Shown here one piece after another: positions 20,458 through 30,715 of a stretch of 64,000 nucleotides of DNA (the stretch's first letter is position 1; each line of letters starts with the position of its first letter). The stretch is from Ectobius pallidus (Eukaryota; Arthropoda; Insecta; Blattodea; Ectobiidae), in the NCBI GenBank assembly GCA_964059195.1, contig CAXKWD010000009.1, positions 84,727,432 through 84,791,431 on the forward strand, written 5' to 3'. Below the pieces are notes generated by a model. That model was not told the origin of the DNA and searched no databases. It saw nothing but the letters and a program-made list of their open reading frames with translations. The position numbers and the translations under genes were made by a program.

Positions 20458-21178
20458 CAGTGCACGCCGCTTATTGTGATCACCTCGGGACGCAGCTAAT
20501 CGGATACTATTAACCGATTGATAACAGTAGCCGAAGGAATTAAATGAAGGTTATTCATGCATATATAAGGGAATACACTACAAAACAGAATTAAAAGCTA
20601 TTTATTCATAAAATAATAAGTAACTGTGAATCACTGAACCACTCGTAGGAAAATACAGTAATAAACTGCAAGCAACTATTTTTTCAACCAGTAACAAAGT
20701 TTTAAATTCTTTTACTTTCCTTTAGGATTCTATTAACCAATACGCCATACTCAGTTACGAGTTACGAGTGTTTTGGGGAGTCTATACTGATCTGTGGTGA
20801 ACACCGCGTAGCAAAACATCTAACGCCTGTCTGTTCAAGTCTTTTCATTTTACACTAGTCACCACTGCATGTCAACACTGTTATCTTCATAAATAAAAAA
20901 CTGCAGCTTAACTGTGGGGTGAAACATGTTTTATTCCTTAAAAGAAGTTAGTAATGCCACCCCTCGAACTGGTCATCCTGTGAGCTGAGAATAATATTGC
21001 CAGCACAACACAATACAGTTGGAAATAAAGCCGCAAAAGTAAAATGTGATAACATAAACCTAATCTTTGGATCTTCTCTGATAAATGTGTCGGTATAAAT
21101 CCGTACGGAACTTCATAAAAGTGATAACATTACCCGACTGATAACATTATCCGCGATTACATTAAGCGGCATTCACTT
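20458..21178. mobile_element. Tigger/pogo-like non-autonomous element
   Basis: The left end CAGTGCACGCCGCTTATTGT after TA (20456-20457) pairs with the right end ACATTAAGCGGCATTCACTT before TA (21179-21180). Subterminal GATAACA and CCGATT motifs recur on both sides. TA target sites and CAGTG ends fit Tigger/pogo-type Tc1-mariner elements. The interior (about 0.7 kb) has no transposase frame. Confidence 0.7.
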
Positions 21179-21489
21179 TAATACACTAGTCAAAATAAAT
21201 TGAAAAAGTCTTACTATTCTCCAGTGTTGCAAATAAATCAAATACGAGCAGTTTAACAGCAACAAGATCCACAATAATTCACTTATATTACTTTACCTCT
21301 CAGGAAAAATGCTAGAGTCATAGTAGTATAAGAGTTAGGACAATAGAGAGCAGAATTGACTGGACCTACACGTCTATTACTTTTTGCCTGAACAGAAGCG
21401 ATGTTATGTGTTTGGAATATGCACTTATATAACTTTTTTCAAATTTGTCACTTATATCACTTTGCTACTGAGTGCCTCAATTGTTGTGT

Positions 21490-21722
21490 AATGCAGTCAG
21501 TTTAGCTCAGTCGTAATGAACACACCAAAGCCAATTACAGCGAGGTGGTATAGGCTAATAGGGAAGAGGTTCTTGGTTCGAATGAAACCTCGTGGCCGCC
21601 CAAATTTACCAGTAGGCTATTGTAATAACTCATTAGTGTAGCATTTGCTTTATTCTTCGGCGATATCTCAGTATATCCTGTATTTTTTGCCTTCGAGATT
21701 GAGGAAACCATGCAAACCCCAA

Positions 21723-21770
<48 letters not shown>
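21490..21770 (+). mobile_element. tRNA-derived SINE ending in (TTA)n
   Basis: A box A-like TTTAGCTCAGTCGTAATGA and a box B-like CTTGGTTCGAATGAAACC start the unit at about 21495-21590. A body follows, with GAGGAAACCATGCAAACCCC just before a pure TTA run (21727-21770). Boundaries are approximate and no duplication was found. Confidence 0.5.
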
Positions 21771-21772
<2 letters not shown>

Positions 21773-22499
21773 AATTACAATTATTTCACGGTAAAAGCAT
21801 TGAACATAAAGATCGACCCTGATGCTTTCCGTTCTAGATACTTGTATACTTTTATGATAATGTAATAAATAAAATGTAATTGTCTCTGTAATTTACTTTT
21901 TTCTGCGGTAGCCGTTAATGTATATGCGAGAAAGTTTGTGCAACATATTTTTGCACCATTTATTTGAGAACTGTTAACAGTGGGATGGGACCACATGCTC
22001 CAGTCATTAATCCTGTTACTGAGATGCTATTTATCCTTATAATACTTAATGGTAAGTTCATAAAATGCGTTTTTTCTCGTCTTTCACTTCTTACGGTTGA
22101 TATTCATGGAGTATATTGAATATACAGTATAATGATTTCATATATTCTGCTTTTAGTCAATATTCTTCCTTTCAAAATATCTGGAAGCTACGATTGCACG
22201 GTTGCAAACTACAATGGGAGAGCAAAGTATGGAACGATTGTTATAGAATTTCGATAACCTCTGAATGGAAGCAACTCAGAACTTATGCTCCGTAAATCTG
22301 AATGACAGAAATGTACTCAAAGAAACATACTTCACTTCCATTCACTTTTTTCTCCCTGCTTGTGTCGCCTTCTCCTTCTCCTTCTCCTTCTCCTTCTCCT
22401 TCTTCTTCTTCTCCTTCCACCTGGTTCTTTATTACTTTTTTATTTGATTACCTCTATTGCCGTTAAGCATCAAACATACAATAGAATGTTAATATTAAC
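21771..22499. other. Unassigned DNA with pyrimidine microsatellite
   Basis: The only clear feature is a CTTCTC / CTTCTT run at about 22368-22416, which produces leucine- or serine/phenylalanine-rich spurious frames. Confidence 0.5.
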
Positions 22500-22870
22500 G
22501 TTACATTTTGTATTTGGGTCAGGTACCTACTGGGAAGATTGGCGAAGACTTTCTCTTATGTTTACTGCCTCTTTACATGGAAAAGAAAAATGCTTTTCTC
22601 GATTTTCTCGAAAACGGCTCTTCACGATTTTGTTTAAATTTGTTCATGATGTACTTACACTAAGAGTTAGAACTTTTAATTGAAATTTTTTCTGAAAAAT
22701 TTTCTGAAGGATTATTATAAGGCAGGCACCGTTCAGAAAAACTCAGTCTTCTAGTGAACGATAAATCTTTCCATCAACCTGAAACAACTGAATACGGGGT
22801 CCTTGCAACACGGCCTCTTTTTGTGTACATCAGAATGTGAAGTAAGAAAGATGTATTGCCCGTGCAAAAT
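22500..22870 (+). repeat. Diverged copy of the 16 kb tandem-repeat unit
   Basis: It shares TTTGTATTTGGGTCAGGTAC, GATTGGCGA, GATTTTCTCGAAAACGGCTC, TTTAAATTTG and TTTCTGAAGGATTATTATAA with 15.84-16.41 kb, and ends with GTGAAGTAAGAAAGATGTAT, matching the sequence after the 16 kb units. Confidence 0.65.
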
Positions 22871-22959
22871 TAAAAAGGGGATGGCAGTTAACAATCAGTT
22901 CGTGATTTCCCCCCCCCTTTATTTCCGTTATCTTTTTTCGTTGTTCTCTATTTTTCCTT

Positions 22960-23045
22960 ACAACACCCATGTCCTAGGCGGGGCTCGAACCCACAGTCTC
23001 CTTACCCACAGCTCCAAAGCCTTAGCTACCGGGGCTAAGGAGACA
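22960..23045 (-). mobile_element. tRNA-like SINE head, minus strand
   Basis: On the minus strand it reads GCCCCGGTAGCTAAGGCTTT, GGAGCTGTGGGTAAGGAGAC and GTGGGTTCGAGCCCCGCCTA: a box A-like and a good box B (GGGTTCGAGCCCC). CATGGGTGTTGTAAGGAAAA continues on the 3' side as the SINE body. The length of the body is not clear. Confidence 0.5.
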
Positions 23046-23095
23046 TTTTGAAATCAAAACGCATTTTAGTTGAGAATATTATAGGAGAAAAATTC

Positions 23096-23169
23096 CTCCG
23101 ACACTGGGACTTGAACCCAGGACCTTTGGCTATTCGCGCCAATGCTCTACCAACTGAGCTAAGCCGGAG
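23096..23169 (-). pseudogene. tRNA-like head (left arm), triplet GAA, C33
   Basis: Full cloverleaf on the minus strand: acceptor CTCCGGC/GTCGGAG (one G-T pair), D arm GCTC..GAGC, anticodon stem TTGGC/GCCAA, loop GCGAATA with C33, and T stem CTGGG/CCCAG. This is the best-preserved head in the window, and Pol III boxes A and B appear intact. Confidence 0.75.
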
Positions 23170-23341
23170 TTCAATTCACAGCGCCAGATGGAACCTCTCT
23201 CCTATGACTAATTGCCTATGACTAAAGCACTACTTAGTGTGCCTCATAGTACTGCATATGACATAACTTGTCTGTCTGTGAGGTGGATCATTAGGGCAAT
23301 TAGTCATAGGAGAGAGGTTCCATCTGGCGCTGTGGATTGAA

Positions 23342-23415
23342 CTCCGGCTTAGCTCAGTTGGTAGGGCATTGGCGTGAATAGACAAAGGCCCTGGGTGTAA
23401 GTCCCAGTGTCGGAG
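23342..23415 (+). pseudogene. tRNA-like head (right arm), decayed
   Basis: It matches the left arm but carries GTAGGGCATT, GTGAATAGACAA and GGGTGTAAGTCCC, so the D stem, anticodon stem and box B all have substitutions. The two arms of the same insertion therefore decay independently. Confidence 0.7.
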
Positions 23416-23865
23416 GAATTTTTCTCCTATAATATTCTCATGTAATGTCCAATAGAGACAATAATCTGTGGTTCATGAATGCTTATATATCTATCTCGCA
23501 TTTTAGTTGTTTACTCATAAAAACAATTTGATCCAAATTCTAGTTATACGAAAGAAGTGGTTCTCGAGATATACCTTGGTACGTTTGGTACTGCGCCATA
23601 ATAACGCTATAGGCGAATTCTTCTGGGGGCACTGTGTTCGTAGGGTCGTCTTAGCAGCGGGCTGAAGTGAGTGACGCCTGAGGATAATTGGTGTCTGCCG
23701 ACTGTCTAAAAATTGGGCGTCTAAACGTACAGATTCCCTAGAGCATCCTAGTACTATATGCAGGGAGTACTTTGCTATAGGCTACTTGACTTGCTAACGA
23801 TCACACTTACTATTGAAAGGTACCGGTAGTAGCAAATCTTGAATATCGGGGTCCAAACCAGTTTA

Positions 23866-24585
23866 TGCAGGACCTAGGTTCATGTTTCATAGAACTAGCT
23901 AATAATATTAGAACTCAAAATATTATTTATTAGTTAACAAAATCTTGTTTCATAGAAATATGTACACACTTATAAAATCTATTCACTAATATTATTAGTT
24001 CATTAGTCAGCTGTTTGATTTGGAGGTTATGTCTGGATTATTGTTTGTGTTTTTTCCCCGTCTAAGTCTTTTTGTCAATACTATTTCAAAGCAGCACAAC
24101 CTTCATATATCTTCATAAATCTTACAAATAATAACTAGCTCTAAGAAATCAATAAATCTGCAGGCACTTATTCATGAGAACAGTAGGCTTATGTACTAAA
24201 ATCTAACCTCAAATCTTAAAAACTTTTTATGACAAAAATTCATTTGATGGAGTATGCAAGTTTTTTTTTTTTTTTTCTAAATTGATAATGAAATCAGAGT
24301 GATTCATTTTCCATAAATTTAAGATCACGAAATCATAATTGCATGGGTTTGAGAATAAGCTATTGGTCCAAAAACACTTATAAAAAACCTAATATTATCA
24401 GTAGTCTATGATACAGTTTACTAATAATAATAGCAATATTTACTATAATAATTCAGAGTCATGAACTCATAACTAATATTATTAGAAAATATTATTATGA
24501 AACAGAAGACTATTAATAACATCCAATATTATTATGTATTTGCTAATAATATCAGTGTAAAAGTTCTTTAAAACAGGGCCAGGTA
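23866..24585. mobile_element. Probable hAT-like element rich in TAATATTA palindromes
   Basis: Left end GGACCT..GTTTCATAGAACT and right end AGTTCTTTAAAACAGGGCC are partly complementary, with an insertion of about 8 bases in the left repeat. Between them at least eight AATATTAT / ATAATATT motifs recur, several as CTAATATTATTAG. No frame is open. The flanking duplication is not visible, so the superfamily is a guess. Confidence 0.45.
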
Positions 24586-24769
24586 TGAACTTCCTAAAAG
24601 CAAACGAGTTGATGTTAATTATAGACTACTCTTCCTTCGTACGATTCATTCAATTTGCATACAGGTAATATTCGAATATTCCAAAGGCGAAATTTGGCAT
24701 TCTGAGGAATATGTTTAAAATAGTCTTGCTATTATTACCCTATTGTTAGATTCTGTCACAAAGTTAAAA

Positions 24770-25088
24770 AGAACTAAAACTCTACGGCGCTACGTCCCTT
24801 CAGGGACTGGCCTACCATCGGACTTGCGCGTCATCTACCATAGTGAGATGGCAGGATTGGGGGGGGGGGGGGCTTGTGATCAGGATGCGGACTCCCACTT
24901 ACGTTATTGATGCCTTACTGAACCGGAGCCGCTACTTTTTTTTAAATTAAGAAGCTCATTTTGTGTCATTAGGCTGAGTGTACCTCGTTCCAAATCTCCG
25001 TACACCAGAAATACCCGAGGAGGTACCGGGAATCGAAACCAGACCTGCGGTTCCGTAGTCAGCAACGCTAACCACTAGACCATGCAGG
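24770..25088 (-). mobile_element. tRNA-derived SINE, minus strand
   Basis: On the minus strand the head reads TGCATGGTCTAGTGGTTAGC with box A TGGTCTAGTGG, then GGTCTGGTTTCGATTCCCGG as box B, followed by a body ending in AGGGACGTAGCGCCGTAGAG then TTTTAGTT. The head looks derived from a tRNA with the GGTCTAGTGGTTAGC start. A run of 14 G lies inside (24858-24871). No clear duplication. Confidence 0.7.
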
Positions 25089-25585
25089 TAGTCGTCAGAA
25101 CAGAGATCACAATTATTATTCGATCTCGGTGTTATTATATGAACTTACATGTAATACATCCTCATATTCTTTAGAGTAAACGCTTTGCTATTAAATTATG
25201 ATGGATGCTGCAGAAATAATGCGCTGTTGTAAAATGCTGATGGACCGTATCAAAACGATGTCATTAGTGGGCATGATGGATGCAGCGAACATCTCTTGCA
25301 TATTTCTTGGAAATAAATCGTTGAAATATTGCAGGAAAGTGGAACGTAGAGAAGACGAAAAGATATTGAAAAAAAAGTCGGAAATAGTCTTCAAGAAGAC
25401 GAGATGAGGAAGAATACGAAAAATAAATTTCATAGCTAGAACTACTTGATTTATACTGAATATGAAACAATTTGAAAAGATTTCTATCTCCAAGTAAGCT
25501 AATGTAGGCCTATGTCATACAACTACAATGGATTTCTTCACGAACATTTCTGAAGTTCCGAGAAAATACGAGTATATAATATATA

Positions 25586-25816
25586 CAACGCCAAAGTGAA
25601 CTAAGCGCCAATCGTCAAAATATAGACTATTGGTAGTCCATGGTGCAGATTTTGATATCCTACGGTCTGCAATAACGAACTAAGTGATACTACGATAGTA
25701 AAATCAGTTGAGAAAAAAGGAAATTTCGTTTTGATCAAGATTTTTTTACAACACTCAAACTTCAACTTCAGTTTTCTCAAAATATGGAGTTTGGCGCTTA
25801 GTTCACTTTGGCGTTG
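25586..25816. mobile_element. MITE with TA target site and 26 bp perfect ends
   Basis: CAACGCCAAAGTGAACTAAG + CGCCAA at the left is exactly complementary to the right end, and TA lies outside both ends (25584-25585, 25817-25818). This fits a Tc1/mariner-type non-autonomous element of 231 bp. It has no coding capacity. Confidence 0.85.
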
Positions 25817-26223
25817 TACCGACCATATCACCGTGTTGATGAGTTCATTGTAAGATGGTGGCGCTGTAAGCTCAGTCACGAACCTATACTTGATTCAAGA
25901 TGTGTACGGAGCAAAAGTAAACAGCAAACTTGCCTTGACTAACTGTGTCCTGTGGTTTCATTGGTTAATCGCAGTAGCGCATACTTCACGATAGCGCGAC
26001 AAGCTCTGTCAGATGTTTACTTCTACTCCGCACACATCGTACTATTATTTATATCTTATGTAATTGTGAAAACGTAAGTTCTGTTAAGTGAGTTGTTTAC
26101 TTTCATATTTACATCATAGGCTTACATGTTTTACAACGTATCTCTAGCAAACAAGATTTCATTTGTTTTCTCGTTGCCTTGGCAAATTTGTTGATTCTGA
26201 ACAAAAGCAAATGACATATGTTA

Positions 26224-26609
26224 AGGCTAGTTTACACGACGAAATTAGGTTTCGTAAGTAAGTTTCGCAACTGTTTTTTGCAAGCGCAAGGTGTACTGGC
26301 GACAATGAGTTACGAAACGACGCAGTTTCGGCTGATTCCAACTTTTCACGAAACTATAATAGTAATTTTGAGATTATACGCTTATTTAGCTTGTTCGCGT
26401 TTCGTAAAATGAATTGGGGAAGTGAGGAAATTGTGAAATGCCTGTATTCATACGTGTTTCAAACGTTTATATGGGATTTTAATAACTTGAACTTCAGAAA
26501 TAACATGAAATGTGCGATCTCATTGGAATGAAAATGTGTGTAATTAGTTTCACGAAATCACTTTCATGAAAGTGGTTACGAAACCTAGTGTCATCGTGTA
26601 AACTAGCCT
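26224..26609. mobile_element. Harbinger-like MITE with TTA target site
   Basis: The ends AGGCTAGTTTACACGA and TCGTGTAAACTAGCCT are perfectly complementary, and TTA flanks both sides (26221-26223, 26610-26612), the 3 bp target preference of PIF/Harbinger elements. Copies of the motif GTTTCGT/ACGAAAC are repeated near both ends. The interior is non-coding. Confidence 0.8.
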
Positions 26610-26849
26610 TTACTAAATATAAGACGTATTTTATAACATATTTAATTCGTTGTACTTTTCATTTACAGTACAGTGTACAGTGTACATTTACAGTGATGAA
26701 GTACACCACATCTTGTAAGTAACACTAATAGGCATAACCTGTAATAATTTGTATTATAGAAGAAAATTGGGAACCAGGGCCTTCAGAACTTACGTCACCA
26801 ATAAAGATACGTGCGAGGAAAAGGTTTGTCCAGCGGCGAGAAAATAGAA

Positions 26850-27200
26850 GTACGATTACTTCCACAAAGTCTCTGGCCTTGAAGACTTAACCCAGCCAGC
26901 GAGCTTCTCGTTACGTCTCGCTACCAGCTTGCGCCGACTCGCATGCGCGAAAGATCACTTAGCTACTGTTGAGCACAGAGTGAAGATCATGCAGCACGTT
27001 GTCAGTCGTAGAAAATACTAATAGTTGAGTGGAGGGATAATGCCACGGCGAGACAGAGACAGACAACACGTGGAGTGAGATAGAAGAGCTGAGCCAATCA
27101 GGGTGCAGCTACCTCCCCTAGGCAGGAACTCCAGGAACGGTGACACTCGCTCCCAAGGTATATATGTTAAAACCCAGAGACTTTGTGGAAGAAATCGTAC
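26850..27200. mobile_element. Element with ~27 bp inverted ends, class unknown
   Basis: GTACGATTACTTCCACAAAG+TCTCTGG at the left is complementary (one mismatch) to CCAGAGACTTTGTGGAAGAA+ATCGTAC at the right. No duplication was found. The interior is GC-richer than its surroundings and includes GAGCCAATCAGGG (a CCAAT box). Confidence 0.5.
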
Positions 27201-27729
27201 TCTACATTGTAAATGTATACAAAACCCTCAAGTATCTGGACAAGATGTAGGAGTGAAAGTGGCGTCATCCGTGGGAATAGTTTCAAGTACGGTTTTAAAA
27301 GTCCTAAAAGATTAAAGATCTACAGGAGGTGTCAAGTCACCGGTCAAAATTAAACCAAAATCAAAGAAAAAAATTACTTGGCAGAATTGGGAATCGACCC
27401 TTGGCGCTTAATATAAAAAAGCAAATTTCAATTGACTTTACTCTATGTACTCGACTAAACAGTCGAAAACACTGTAATGAAATTAGATTTACTACAGACT
27501 TTTAAGGCAGAAACCAAATTCTGTACATAACATAACCATAAAAGAGAATGAAATATATAAAACAGTGGCATTATTTATTTTTGGGTTTGTTTGTAAGTTA
27601 ATATTTAGTTAGGCGTAACTTTGTTTGGAATATCAGGTTTAGCATAGTTATTATTCGAATGGGTCTGTAAATGTTTTCATATTGTAAGTAGCACCTCTTC
27701 CAATGAATGCAAAACCCAATTGCAGTGTG

Positions 27730-27935
27730 AACAAATACATTTATACATACGCATATATACATCCGTATGTGCATACATTCATACATTCATTCATTCATAC
27801 ATACATACATACGTACATACATACATACATACATACGTACGTACGTACGTACATACATACATACATACATACATACATACATACATACATACATACATAC
27901 ATACATACATACATACATACATACATACATACATA
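27730..27935. repeat. (CATA)n / (CGTA)n microsatellite
   Basis: Long tetranucleotide array, mostly CATA, with a block of CGTA at about 27836-27852. All three plus-strand frames stay open because the unit has no stop, giving spurious Tyr-Ile-His-Thr proteins. Confidence 0.95.
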
Positions 27936-28101
27936 GTATAGTTGGGCATTCCTAGGATAGTGTCAAGCCGTAGAAGCCCAGTAAATTATCTCGACATGAA
28001 TATCAGATTTTGAACGTCACAGCCAAAGAAAAATTTCTGTCGCGATGGTCTCCCCCCCCTCCCTCCTTGGTTTCTTTGGTTTTAATCATCCAAAACTATT
28101 A

Positions 28102-28751
28102 CCGTATTTTACGGATCATAAGACGCACTTTTTTACCTTGAAAACCGAGTCTTGAAAGTTGGGTGCGTCTAATGACCCGAAGTACACATACAAAAATTTA
28201 AAATTAGGGGTAAATATTGCCAGAATACCGTAGTTATAAACAAGGTGTTATAAACGATAACATAGTTACAAATTTTGGCACAGACTGTACATCAGTGTAC
28301 TTGTCACAATCGCAAAATGAGGGTAGCTGGAAGCCAGGTATACAATGCGAAAAGAAGGAATGTTGAGTTCTTTTATACAAAAGGAGTTGTCGCCGTCGGG
28401 TGGTTTAAATGAAGGGAATGGCATCTAAACAGCCTTGTCCCTTTCTCTTACCGTGTGGTGAATTTAGGATTAGAGGGTGTAAAAGTATTTTCAGTCTTTA
28501 ATGAGAAATCAATTCGGTAGTTAAAATTTACGCGATGCCACCTGTACAGAAGAGTTTTTCGTACAACGCAGGTTTTAAGTTAGAAGCGATTTACACTGAT
28601 TCCATGTACAAGGTTATAATTTGTTTATGCAATGAATTCTCTTTAAAATTTGTCGTTTAGAATCACATTAAATTTCTTTTGCTTTAAATGTCCATCCTAA
28701 AATCAAAGTGCGTCTTATGGTCCGGAGCGTCTTATAGTCCGTAAAATACGG
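28102..28751 (+). mobile_element. TA-flanked MITE (CCGTATTTTACGG ends), copy 1
   Basis: Left end CCGTATTTTACGGATCATAA+GACGCAC and right end GTCTTATAGTCCGTAAAATA+CGG are inverted repeats, with TA on each side (28100-28101, 28752-28753). The interior (AGGAATGTTGAGTTCTTTTA, GGCATC, TACAATGCGAAAAGAAGG) matches the copy at 55.5 kb in reverse. The two adjacent motifs GCGTCTTATGGTCCG and GCGTCTTATAGTCCG at the right end form a direct subterminal repeat. It is non-coding. Confidence 0.9.
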
Positions 28752-28753
28752 TA

Positions 28754-29238
28754 AATTATTTGATTACTTGAAAATGATTATAGTATTCAATGCCCGAAGC
28801 AATATAGTCTATTTTAATTCTCTTCGGTGCAATAAACAAAGACACAGTAGAGTAGAGATAGCCTTTAAATCAGCGAAAGGCTGGCGTCTGCCGTCAGTTT
28901 GACGTGTACTATGATGGACGAGGCGAGCGCCGGAATAACGTCTTCACGTGGCTAATCTTTATTCTGAAGGTATACCTTCTCGTCTCACGCTACACCGTCC
29001 GTTTATAGCCGCCCAATTTGCAATACATGCCTCTTGTTTTATCACTTAACACAAACTTCACCCCGGATGTTGTACTGAATCCTGTTGGCAAACTTTGTCT
29101 TCCAGCTCTCTAACTCATTTACCTGTACGTGATGTATTTATTTCATATCCTTCCTCCGAGTTAACATGGGAATTTACCTTTCAAATACGGTGCGAATTTC
29201 TACCATATCCGAGAATAGTATAACAATATAAACAATGA
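28754..29238. other. Unassigned DNA
   Basis: No element or gene recognised; a GC-richer patch at 28870-29000 has no long frame. Confidence 0.4.
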
Positions 29239-29543
29239 AACCCCCCCCCCCATTGATTAAAAAAAAGGAAAATTATATAATTTTTTTAAGTCTGCCCATA
29301 AATTACTTAATACATGTATAAAGCGTGGGAAGCTTAAAACTCGTTATTTTGCGTCTTAATTTTTAAAATTTTCGGGGGGGAGGACCCCCGGAAGCTTAAA
29401 ACTCGTTATTTTGTATCTTAATTTTTTAAATTTTCCGGGGGTGGACCCCCGGACCCCCCCCCCCTCCCTGGGGGGTATTCCATACCCCCCAGACCCCGCG
29501 GATGTTATAACCCCCCCATATGGTCGGCCTGGTTACGCCTATG
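29239..29543 (+). mobile_element. G/C-rich hAT MITE, left-truncated copy
   Basis: From CCCCCCATTGATTAAAAAAA to the right end GGTCGGCCTGGTTACGCCTA+TG it matches the complete copies at 57.0 and 62.7 kb. The left terminal CATAGGCGTACCGAGG is missing. Two internal units starting GGAAGCTTAAAACTCGTTAT lie at 29328 and 29390. Confidence 0.85.
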
Positions 29544-29745
29544 CTGTATTTTAGCCCTTTGTTTTGCATTTTTTTCAAATGTTAGAATCAATGGCGGCCA
29601 TGCCCAGGGAGATTTTATGCTGTAACAGGGAAAATTGAAACCATAGATCAAAAATCGCCGAATAAAATTTGCTTGTCTAGGCCTATGTCCCCTCTATACG
29701 CAGGTAAAATATTTCGGTGTTATTCATTAACACACTGCATATGCA

Positions 29746-29774
29746 TGTGTGTGTGTGTGCGCGCGCGCGCGCGC
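29746..29774. repeat. (GT)n(GC)n alternating purine-pyrimidine tract
   Basis: GTGTGTGTGTGTG runs directly into GCGCGCGCGCGCGC. Long alternating GT/GC sequence is the classic substrate for left-handed Z-DNA. Confidence 0.95.
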
Positions 29775-30707
29775 TCTTAAAATGCCCCTTTCATCCTGTA
29801 GAAATAATGTTGAAGTGCATATTATTTCCAATAAGATTTCCTTTTATTGTAATAACTTTATTGTAATTTATTGCTCGCTTAAAAGACTCATTTCTGAACA
29901 GTGAAGCTCTACATAAGAAACCTCATTAAACTCTAGCGGATATGTCTACGGTCCACCCACTTACAGTCTGAAACTTAAAGTGCGCAGTTGGAAGTTGAGG
30001 TGAATTATGGAGCTTGGTTAGAGGTTGGGAGTTCATAAGAAGTTCGGAGACAGTCTGGCTTCATAAATCCTGCATTGATTAAGAGCTCTAACCACTTTAT
30101 TAAATAGATCTAACATAACCAGCTTCACTGTAAATTCAATTAAACATTAATGATGCTTTATAGCTTAGGGTTTATATCCAGTACTAATTCGAATTAAATT
30201 CCCAGTTTATGTTATCCGTTTATAAATTGATATTAAACTCTACTACATGATAATTGCTCTTTGAAGTTTTCTTTTATTTGTAGCAGCTACTGAGCAGCTA
30301 AGGTGTTACTTGAAATAATCTGGCATAATAATAATATACTTTGCCTGTTTGTCATAAAAGCCACGAGACTCCTCACTTATACTAAATCTAGGATTATATT
30401 AAAATCTTACATAAATTATATCACTCTTGTGTGGACATAATTTTACTAAACAGTTTTAAATACTTTTTTCTAAAAGCCTTCAAGTCACTAGTATTTTTAA
30501 TTCCAAATCGTTGTACATTTTCAAAACATTTTCCGTGATATATTATTAAAATTGTTTAAATCTGATGAGGGATACTAACATCGTATTATGCATAGAGCCT
30601 ATAATGGCTTTTATAGTATCCTGGTATAGCATAGAATGTTTATGAAGCGAGCATACGGTTGCCTTTGTTCAGCCATGATTAAATTTCTAAATTTTGAGTT
30701 ATTAGAA
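29775..30707. other. Unassigned AT-rich DNA
   Basis: No recognised feature. Confidence 0.45.
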
Positions 30708-30715
30708 TACCTTGT

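Larger units (their letters stand above)
23073..23496 (+). mobile_element. Palindromic tRNA-like retroelement, family 2, copy 2
   Basis: Left arm: AGAATATTATAGGAGAAAAA, then a minus-strand tRNA-like head (23096-23169), then CGCCAGATGGAACCTCTCTC. The spacer of about 85 bp includes CACTACTTAGTGTGCCTCAT. The right arm repeats the left in reverse, with a plus-strand head (23342-23415) and a tail ending GCTTATATATCTATCT. The 13 bp sequence CGCATTTTAGTTG flanks the whole at 23060-23072 and 23497-23509. The left arm lacks the tail part found on the right, as expected for 5' truncation of an element whose 3' end is the TATC-rich tail. Confidence 0.85.

Noticed and set aside
22265..22683. Leucine- or Ser/Phe-rich frames
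   Set aside because: Produced by the CTTCTC pyrimidine repeat; no start, splice or family evidence.
23096..23169. Functional tRNA-Phe gene
   Set aside because: Although the cloverleaf is good, C33 and membership in a dispersed palindromic repeat make a decoding role unlikely.
23073..23496. CRISPR-like or phage att-like repeat structure
   Set aside because: The repeats are inverted tRNA-like arms in a eukaryotic repeat landscape; there is no direct-repeat/spacer array.
25198..25407. 69-codon plus-strand frame with two MMDAA motifs
   Set aside because: The repeat ATGATGGATGC is short, the antisense strand is equally open, and no family or splice context was seen.
27703..27955. Three overlapping open frames encoding Tyr-Ile-His-Thr repeats
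   Set aside because: They are the three readings of a (CATA)n microsatellite, which has no stop codon in any plus frame.
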